From NCBI GenBank assembly GCA_937920335.1, contig CALGUT010000056.1, forward strand, positions 1-7,614: DNA of 7,614 nt, in the 5' to 3' direction. The stretch comes from an uncultured Opitutales bacterium (GTDB lineage Bacteria > Verrucomicrobiota > Verrucomicrobiia > Opitutales > UBA2995). Below are positions 1 through 5,602 of the stretch, piece by piece. The notes under the pieces are model-generated. The model saw nothing but the letters and a program-made list of their open reading frames with translations, was not told the origin of the DNA and made no database searches. Made by a program: the position numbers and the translations under genes. How positions within the stretch are numbered: the stretch's first letter is position 1; each line of letters opens with the position of its first letter.

Positions 1-71
1 TCGAATTCTGATTCTGTTTTTCTACTCTGGCCCTTAGAGACACACTCCAAAAACCCTGAATCACACCTCGT
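1..71 (+). other. Short upstream stretch before the isomerase gene
   Basis: No gene is supported here. The isomerase frame is closed by TGA at 57-59. There is no purine-rich ribosome site before the TTG at 72. The operon promoter probably lies at or beyond the left edge; nothing matching a convincing -35/-10 pair is visible. Confidence 0.3.
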
Positions 72-894
72 TTGGAACTCGCTATTCTCAGTGACGAAAT
101 ATCTCTCGACCTCAATGAAGCCTTTCGTTTCGGGGAAGAATTCGGATTCAAAAAGTATGAGATCCGCTGCATGGATGATTACGGACACCGGATACCAGAT
201 CTGCGCCCGGAGAGAATGGATCGATTGGAAGAACTGGTGGGTAATGGATCAATAGAAGTCACTGCCGTTACCCCAGGAGTTTTCAAAATTGATGCGAGTG
301 ATACGGATCGAGTGCGGGCCGAGCTAGAAGACATTCTTCCTCGTACCTGCGAGGCCGCGAAACGCCTGAAAGCTCCTAGAATCATTACCTTCGGGGTTTA
401 TGCGGGAACCCGGTGTCCAACTAGATACAGTCGTTGAATTGCTAAAAGAAGCCGCCGAGATCACAGGCGCATTTGATTTGCAGATGGCGGTTGAAAACGA
501 GCCCGGATCCTACTGTGATACCGGTATAAATACTGCAGCTATAGTCGAAAGCATCGACATGCCACATGTGGGTATCAACTGGGACCCCGCAAATGCGGTC
601 GTATCCGGCGAGGTCGCCTATCCCATCGGTTATCAAGCGGTCCTGCCCTTTTTACAGAACGTCCATATAAAAGACGCCATCCCAATTCCGCCCGACAAAT
701 GGGAGAATCGCCTTATCGGTGACGGCGGAGTCAACTGGCTAGGCCAATTAAGGAGCCTGCTCATCGATAAACCCGTTTCACACCTGACCTTGGAGACCCA
801 CGTGTTTCCCCTCCTCGAGTCTACCCGTGAAGACCTCAGGAGACTTAGACTTCTATTTGACCAGGCTACCGAACTGGGTAAATCAAAAGCTTAA
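72..894 (+). pseudogene. Sugar phosphate isomerase/epimerase (xylose-isomerase-like TIM barrel), frameshifted
   Basis: Two overlapping reading frames together encode one protein of about 274 residues, the usual length for this family. The N-terminal part (72-437) starts at a TTG and reads MELAILSDEISLDL, then runs to APRIITFGVYAG, the third-strand region of the barrel. The C-terminal part (open from 370, with an ATG at 400, to the stop at 892-894) continues with the helix DTVVELLKEAAE and carries the expected metal-site residues: Glu in VENEPG, Asp in NWDPANA, His in VHIKDA and Glu in LETH. Moving from the first part to the second needs a +1 shift (one base extra, or two or eight bases missing) around 393-413. 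Family members act on sugars or sugar phosphates in the cytoplasm and usually bind a divalent metal; the substrate here cannot be read from sequence. The TTG start has no Shine-Dalgarno, and an in-frame TGA at 57-59 limits upstream extension. The gene may be a real pseudogene or carry a sequencing error; the C-terminal half alone would lack the first barrel strands. Confidence 0.8.
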
Positions 895-896
895 TG
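892..896 (+). promoter_or_regulatory. Stop/start overlap (TAATG) coupling the isomerase and FG-GAP genes
   Basis: The TAA stop of the isomerase frame (892-894) shares its last A with the ATG of the next gene (894-896). Such overlaps usually mean cotranscription and often translational coupling. No Shine-Dalgarno-like purine run precedes this ATG, so the downstream gene may depend on ribosomes finishing the upstream one. If the upstream frame break is real, ribosomes starting at 72 would stop at 437. Coupling would then need the internal ATG at 400 or another route. Confidence 0.6.
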
Positions 897-2858
897 CTCG
901 AGCGTGCCTTGCCAGTTGCCTGCAGTCTGCTTATTGCCTGTTTGTCATCCACTCAGGCCTTGGAACCTTGGAAAGACATCACGTCAGAGGCTGGCTTGGA
1001 AAATCACCCCACTTCAAGAATCAAGTTTTCCGACCTCAACAATGATGGTCAGCCAGATATCATTGTTTTTTCAGAATCACGCGCCGGGGATTATCCAGCT
1101 GTTTACATTCATCAAGGTGTTTCGAAAGACTCTGGCTCACCAACATATACCTTAAAAACGGATACGGGACTGCCAAACATCCGACAAGGGGATACGGTTG
1201 TCTTTGCCGACCTGGACAATGATGGAAATCAGGACGCGATCATCGGGCGTTACCTCGATATTTATCAAGACGACTATCAACCGCCTACGGAAGAGCCGAC
1301 CCGCACCGGATGGCTACCTGGAAACGGAGACGGGAGTTTCTCATCGCCACACATAATTGAGACGGCCCAGCTCGCTACCACCAGAGCCATCGCCGTCGGT
1401 GACGTGAACGCCGATGGTCTTCCGGACCTGTTCCTGGGCAATTGGTACGAGCGCTACTTTTCAGGTTACGAAGCTTTCTCCAACGATCTCCTCCTTCAAT
1501 ACAAAGACCCTGATCAAAACTCCGCATTTGCCCGCTGGTCGATCCCGAACGAACATCAACGAACCTCCTTCGACAAAGACCTTGGCGGACGCCCCACCTA
1601 CGGAACAGCACTTCCCCGATTAGATGATGGTCTCTCCTACCTCCTGGAACTCAACTACGGGAGACGCTGGAACCGACTTTATAGGATGACCGAGCGAGCT
1701 CCGTTAAGAATACCACCTGGATCCGAAGCTCCCTCACCTCTCGAGTTGAAAGATAAGCGCGCTACCGCATCCCATCTGTCGCGCTCCCTGCATGGAGACA
1801 ACCTAGCAGCAGAAACTCATATCGATGGAGATGAGATTCGCCATGGGATTCACCCGAAATGGCCTCCCTTACATGCCGAGGATCGACCCCGCTCGACTCG
1901 CCCCGATGAGCCACCCTTTCGGGCCAACGGAAATACCTTTGATGCCGCGATCGGCGATATCGACAACGACGGTGATTTTGACCTTTTTCTCTCCACCATC
2001 ATTCACGCCTGGGCGGGTGACTCGTCCGATCGTTCACGATTCCTGGTCAATCAGCTCACGGAAACCGGTAAGCTGGATTTCACGAGTCCCAAGAAGCTGA
2101 ACATTGATCGAATCCCGGAACAACCCTCGAACGGAGAGCCGCTTCAGGCTATCCATACTCAATACAACCAGGGCGATATCTACGCTGAACTCGCCGACCT
2201 AAATAACGATGGACGCCTGGACCTGATACTCTGCTCTTCCGACTACCCGGATCCTCCGCCTCATGATGAACGACTAAGAATTTACCTACAATCGGAAGCA
2301 GGCATTTTCGTCGATTCCACCCAGGCACTCGGGATCAATCACGTTGGCGCTGGTATGCCGTCATTGGGAGATATCGACGATGACGGCGATCTGGATCTGC
2401 TGGTCGGACAAAGCTTCAACCGACTGAGTGCTGAACTTCGTCGCGCAGCCGCGACGGTAACCGGCGTTATCCATGAAACCTCTAACGAAGACACAAAACC
2501 ACTCCCAAGCATTCGGCTATTCCGCAATGAAACACCGAAAAGCAATCACTCGCTGATCCTTAAACTGAAGGGTGACCCCGACAGAGGTACGACCCGAGAT
2601 GCATTCGGAACCTTGGTTCGCGTGACCGCAGATATAGACGGAGATCCTGACACTCCACCTGTCACACAAATCCGGCAAGTCCTCGGCCCCTACGGCCACT
2701 CGGGTAAACAACAAATGGTTTCCGTTCATATCGGCCTGGGAAAAGCAACTGTGGCAGAGTCCGTCGAAATCCTTTGGTCAGGATCAGAAGACCCACCGAC
2801 CAGACTCACCTCACTGACTGCAGGCAAACACAGTATCCACCAATCTAATACCGACTAA
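894..2858 (+). CDS. Exported FG-GAP/VCBS repeat protein with C-terminal ASPIC/UnbV domain
   Basis: This is a 654-residue secreted protein. Its N-terminus is hydrophobic (ALPVACSLLIACLSS). It could be cleaved by signal peptidase I near STQA/LE (residue 22), or lipidated at Cys16, since LIAC fits a lipobox. Six calcium-loop repeats of the DxDxDGxxD type start at residues 47 (DLNNDGQPD), 106, 170, 355, 435 and 493, as in integrin-like FG-GAP/VCBS beta-propeller blades. A stretch of about 176 residues without a recognisable repeat separates the third and fourth. Residues from about 565 to 650 look like an ASPIC/UnbV domain: FGTLVRV, then QIRQVLGPYGHSG, then VHIGLG and VEILWSG. Proteins of this kind are generally extracytoplasmic and thought to bind ligands or form surface scaffolds; a catalytic role is not established. 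It overlaps the preceding gene by one base and ends six bases before the next, so it is very likely in the same operon. The specific ligand is unknown. Confidence 0.9.
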   Translation: MLERALPVACSLLIACLSSTQALEPWKDITSEAGLENHPTSRIKFSDLNNDGQPDIIVFSESRAGDYPAVYIHQGVSKDSGSPTYTLKTDTGLPNIRQGDTVVFADLDNDGNQDAIIGRYLDIYQDDYQPPTEEPTRTGWLPGNGDGSFSSPHIIETAQLATTRAIAVGDVNADGLPDLFLGNWYERYFSGYEAFSNDLLLQYKDPDQNSAFARWSIPNEHQRTSFDKDLGGRPTYGTALPRLDDGLSYLLELNYGRRWNRLYRMTERAPLRIPPGSEAPSPLELKDKRATASHLSRSLHGDNLAAETHIDGDEIRHGIHPKWPPLHAEDRPRSTRPDEPPFRANGNTFDAAIGDIDNDGDFDLFLSTIIHAWAGDSSDRSRFLVNQLTETGKLDFTSPKKLNIDRIPEQPSNGEPLQAIHTQYNQGDIYAELADLNNDGRLDLILCSSDYPDPPPHDERLRIYLQSEAGIFVDSTQALGINHVGAGMPSLGDIDDDGDLDLLVGQSFNRLSAELRRAAATVTGVIHETSNEDTKPLPSIRLFRNETPKSNHSLILKLKGDPDRGTTRDAFGTLVRVTADIDGDPDTPPVTQIRQVLGPYGHSGKQQMVSVHIGLGKATVAESVEILWSGSEDPPTRLTSLTAGKHSIHQSNTD

Positions 2859-2864
2859 TTTTCC

Positions 2865-5195
2865 ATGAACGTTAAAGAGCTTCTAAAGGAGGCAAAATCC
2901 GTAACGATACTTCACCCGACTATTCCGGTGGAAACTACCGTCGCCGAATGGCTGATACCGTTCACATCACCGGACACCCCCATTTCAACCGCCCCCAAAA
3001 CAGCAATCGATGACCCGACCATTCGAATTGGAGTATTGAGTGACGATGAAGCCTCAGCCTACCAGATACCAACTGGCGATCAAAAGGAGTGGCGATTCCT
3101 CAGGATCCAACCAGGTGGCGTCATCGAGATCTACGTATCACACACCTGGTTTCTGTTTCGACTCGTAAGCCAGCTCACTGACGACTGGTTAATGGAAGAC
3201 ATAGAGACCTTCACGAAAGGGCGCCTGCTTAAAGCAGCTTTCAAGCACCTTCGTCCAGCCTGGGATTCCCTACTCAATAACCATGCCCGCACTGCCAAGG
3301 GGTTTGATGCCGAAGAACACATCCGCGAAATGGCACGCCTGGGATTCACTCATGTCGAAGTGAACGGGCTCGCTGCAACGTTTCCTTACGAACATGCAGC
3401 CCCAGATGAATTGCTGTATCGATTCTACACTTACTGCCCGGCATTGGATCAGTTCGTCTACAGTAAACTGAACAAAGGCATCTACCCCTACGACTACTTA
3501 CAAGCGAATCTGAACAAACTCAAAAACTCCGCTCAGCTTGCCGAAAAATATGGGTTACGAGCGGGAATCCTGGCCTACGAGCCCCGCAGTGTGCCCGATG
3601 AACTTTTGGAGCGTTACCCGATGCTGCGTGGCGCCCGCGTAGACCATCCCTTGAGAAGCTTCCGTCCACGCTACAACCTGACAACCGCACACCCCGTCGT
3701 TTTAGAGCACTACGCTGAAATGCTGGAGAAGATCCTGACGGCAGCTCCCAACATTGACTATATGGCCGTGTGGTCGAACGACAGCGGAGCAGGCTTCGAA
3801 TATACGAGCTCTCTTTACGTGGGTCGCAATGGCGGCGGCTATGTCATTCGTGAGTTCAAAGACGACGACGCCATCGCCAAAGCCGCCACCGACAACATAA
3901 TCCGCTTCCTAAAGAACCTGCGAGACACCGGCCGTCGCATCAACCCGAACTTCTTTTCCATCCTGAGGAGCGAAATGTTCTGGGTTGAAGACGACTACCT
4001 GCGTGAATCGATCGAAGAAGGCATCGACCTCGAAGTGAATTCACTCGTGGCCAAGGGTTTTGATTTAGGCTATAAACACCCCAAATACGATTGGGCTGGC
4101 GACTTTAATTACTGCGGCATGTTCAACCAGTGTTCTGAACACGAGAGCACGGCCCGAAAAAGCCTGGAAACAAAGGGTTCCAACGGACACCTTTACTTTA
4201 GTGCGGGTGCCTTCTGGAACCAGGAACCAATACTGGCCCCCATTTACCCCAAGCTGCTTTTCGAACGTCTCAAAGCCGTTCATCATCAAGGTTTCTCGCA
4301 CACCGTGGGCCTGACTGGGACGATGGACACCAAGATCGCTCCCTACAACATCAACCAGGAGGTGCTCCGCGCCTTTCAGAATGATCCTGAAGTGGATTTT
4401 AATGCCCTGCTTTTTCAGCGGGCCAAAACCTGGGTCGGGGAAGAAGAAGCTGAACATCTCATCAGTATCTGGAACTTTGCAGACGAAGCCTATCGCTTTT
4501 ACCCGCCTCCGGTGAGCGTTCTGTCCATGTGGGGCACCTGGTACCGGGTACTAGTCAGACCATTTGTGCCCAACGTCGAGGCGCTGAGTGAAGAAGACCG
4601 TGCCTACTACGAGGACTTCCATCTCGGTAGTGCCAACAACTTTGTCCGTGTCGACTTCCGTCGAGAAATCAATTTCGACTTTTGCACGCCGGACTATGCA
4701 AGCAAGTGCCGTCATGCGATCACCGATAACGTTTACTCGCAGATTCAAAGCGCCGTAGACCTGACTAAAGCCCGACGCGACGCTTCGGAGAAGAGCTCTC
4801 CCGCACATTCAGTCTATACACACACCTACGACCGTTTAGTCGGTCTTCGTAGTTGGTATCAGACGCAGCGCAACATCGCCGGGTGGATCGAGGGCGTTCA
4901 CACCTACCTGGAAGCAACTGATGAATCAACCCGAACATCGGCGCGAAACCTGACCCGGGAGATCATCCTGGATGAAAAAGCCAACGCGATCGCCCTGTTA
5001 GAACACACCCAATCCGCAACAACGGAATGGATGCTGAAATCCGGGGTTGGCGAAACCACCTTTATTTACGGAGAAAACTTCGCCGAATTGCTCCAGAAAA
5101 AGATAGAATTAATGGAGGGCCGGGAGGACGACGAACCCTACATCGACCCTGATTACAAATGGCGGATCCCGGGCTATAATTTTCCTCAGCCATAG
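2865..5195 (+). CDS. Large glycoside-hydrolase-like TIM-barrel protein, cytoplasmic, family not recognised
   Basis: The protein has 776 residues and no signal peptide; MNVKELLKEAKSV is an amphipathic start. Residues from about 10 to 135 look like the alpha/beta domain that precedes the barrel in GH20- and GH67-type enzymes: RIGVLSDDEASAYQ, then GGVIEIYVSHTWFLFRLVSQL. Residues from about 145 to 540 look like a TIM barrel, opening with HIREMARLGFTHVEVNGLA and including GILAYEP (about 234-240), YMAVWSNDSGAG (299-310) and GLTGTMD (482-488). Residues from about 545 to 776 are probably mostly helical and rich in aromatic residues. Candidate catalytic or binding acids are Glu165, Glu239, Asp306 and Glu312. 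The GH20 Asp-Glu pair and the GH67 signature are not apparent. The WSNDSGAG segment faintly recalls the NDG motif of DUF4838 proteins, but without its cysteines. The gene starts six bases after the FG-GAP stop, without a Shine-Dalgarno, and is probably cotranscribed. A role in cytoplasmic processing of imported oligosaccharide is inferred from fold and context; the substrate is unknown. Confidence 0.85.
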   Translation: MNVKELLKEAKSVTILHPTIPVETTVAEWLIPFTSPDTPISTAPKTAIDDPTIRIGVLSDDEASAYQIPTGDQKEWRFLRIQPGGVIEIYVSHTWFLFRLVSQLTDDWLMEDIETFTKGRLLKAAFKHLRPAWDSLLNNHARTAKGFDAEEHIREMARLGFTHVEVNGLAATFPYEHAAPDELLYRFYTYCPALDQFVYSKLNKGIYPYDYLQANLNKLKNSAQLAEKYGLRAGILAYEPRSVPDELLERYPMLRGARVDHPLRSFRPRYNLTTAHPVVLEHYAEMLEKILTAAPNIDYMAVWSNDSGAGFEYTSSLYVGRNGGGYVIREFKDDDAIAKAATDNIIRFLKNLRDTGRRINPNFFSILRSEMFWVEDDYLRESIEEGIDLEVNSLVAKGFDLGYKHPKYDWAGDFNYCGMFNQCSEHESTARKSLETKGSNGHLYFSAGAFWNQEPILAPIYPKLLFERLKAVHHQGFSHTVGLTGTMDTKIAPYNINQEVLRAFQNDPEVDFNALLFQRAKTWVGEEEAEHLISIWNFADEAYRFYPPPVSVLSMWGTWYRVLVRPFVPNVEALSEEDRAYYEDFHLGSANNFVRVDFRREINFDFCTPDYASKCRHAITDNVYSQIQSAVDLTKARRDASEKSSPAHSVYTHTYDRLVGLRSWYQTQRNIAGWIEGVHTYLEATDESTRTSARNLTREIILDEKANAIALLEHTQSATTEWMLKSGVGETTFIYGENFAELLQKKIELMEGREDDEPYIDPDYKWRIPGYNFPQP

Positions 5196-5222
5196 CGAAC
5201 TGAATCCCCCAGAATTGAAAAT

Positions 5223-5239
5223 TTTACAGTGCTTTACAG
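5223..5239 (+). repeat. Paired TTTACAG direct repeat, 10-base period
   Basis: Two exact copies of TTTACAG start ten bases apart, about one helical turn, and lie 28 bases after the stop of the 776-residue gene. Same-face spacing of this kind can be an operator half-site pair. In an AT-rich spacer it can also arise by chance, and no known regulator motif was recognised. Confidence 0.3.
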
Positions 5240-5267
5240 AAAACCACAATTCTAGTGGAAGACTGCG

Positions 5268-5287
5268 CCCTTTATTTTACCCTTTAT
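5268..5287 (+). repeat. Paired CCCTTTAT direct repeat, 12-base period
   Basis: Two exact copies of the 8-base word CCCTTTAT (5268-5275 and 5280-5287) are separated by TTTA. The second copy overlaps the -10-like TATACA at 5285-5290. This could be a regulator site or a short tandem duplication; the sequence alone does not decide. Confidence 0.3.
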
Positions 5288-5425
5288 ACATTAGAAAACT
5301 GTATTTTAACCTCTCTTTTTTCGCTAAACAACCGCTGAAGCACTCTAGCTTCCCTATCACCCCTAAGACTCACAACGATCTCACACATTTTCGCGGCGAT
5401 AATAAGAACTAGATATTTGCCGCTA

Positions 5426-5445
5426 GTCACCCGTAAAACGGTGGC
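5426..5445 (+). other. Small imperfect hairpin in the receptor leader
   Basis: GTCAC-C-CGT and ACGGTGGC can pair around an AAA loop, giving an eight-pair stem with one bulged C and one G-T pair. It lies about 90 bases before the receptor ATG and is not followed by a T run, so it does not look like an intrinsic terminator. It might be a structured leader element; the evidence is weak. Confidence 0.2.
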
Positions 5446-5533
5446 TCCACAAACTACAACTCAAACAGAAATTACAAAATCCTAACTTCAAGTTACCCAA
5501 CCCATCGGCTCATCCCGAGTAACTCAAATAATT

Positions 5534-5602
5534 ATGAAGAAATACTATAAACTACTATGGCTGCTTCCCATCGCCTTATACCAGGCAGGCGGATTGATGG
5601 CA
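5534..5602 (+). other. Signal peptide of the TonB-dependent receptor
   Basis: Residues 1-23 have a basic start (MKKYYK), a hydrophobic core (LLWLLPIALY) and a small-residue end, with Ala at -1 (LMA/QN). This is a standard Sec signal with signal peptidase I cleavage and supports the chosen start. Confidence 0.75.

Larger units (their letters stand above)
5196..5533 (+). other. AT-rich noncoding spacer upstream of the receptor gene
   Basis: No credible gene is seen in this 338-base stretch. One short open frame (5215-5412) starts at a TTG and has no recognisable protein character. The spacer is visibly richer in A and T than the genes on either side, so it probably holds the promoter and control sites of the receptor gene. 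It contains TTTACAG twice (5223-5229 and 5233-5239), CCCTTTAT twice (5268-5275 and 5280-5287), and small hairpins at 5244-5258 and 5426-5445. TATACA at 5285-5290 and GATAAT at 5398-5403 resemble -10 boxes, but neither has a good -35 partner. No GC-rich hairpin followed by a T run marks the end of the upstream operon. Confidence 0.55.

Noticed and set aside
370..437. Programmed +1 frameshift in the isomerase
   Set aside because: No slippery stop context of the prfB type and no stimulator is visible, and programmed shifting is not known to me in this family; mutation or sequencing error is simpler.
4065..4457. 130-codon open frame on the - strand
   Set aside because: It lies wholly inside the 776-residue gene, whose frame has clear conserved domain character; it is an antisense shadow.
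5244..5275. Terminator after the operon (CCAC/GTGG hairpin and later T-rich stretch)
   Set aside because: The stem is only four pairs and is separated from the T-rich part by about 12 bases; not convincing as an intrinsic terminator.
5398..5403. GATAAT as a -10 promoter box
   Set aside because: No acceptable -35 element lies 16-18 bases upstream, so a promoter call would be guesswork.
5215..5412. 65-codon open frame in the spacer
   Set aside because: TTG start, no ribosome site, AT-driven composition and no protein-like pattern; it probably opens by chance in noncoding DNA.
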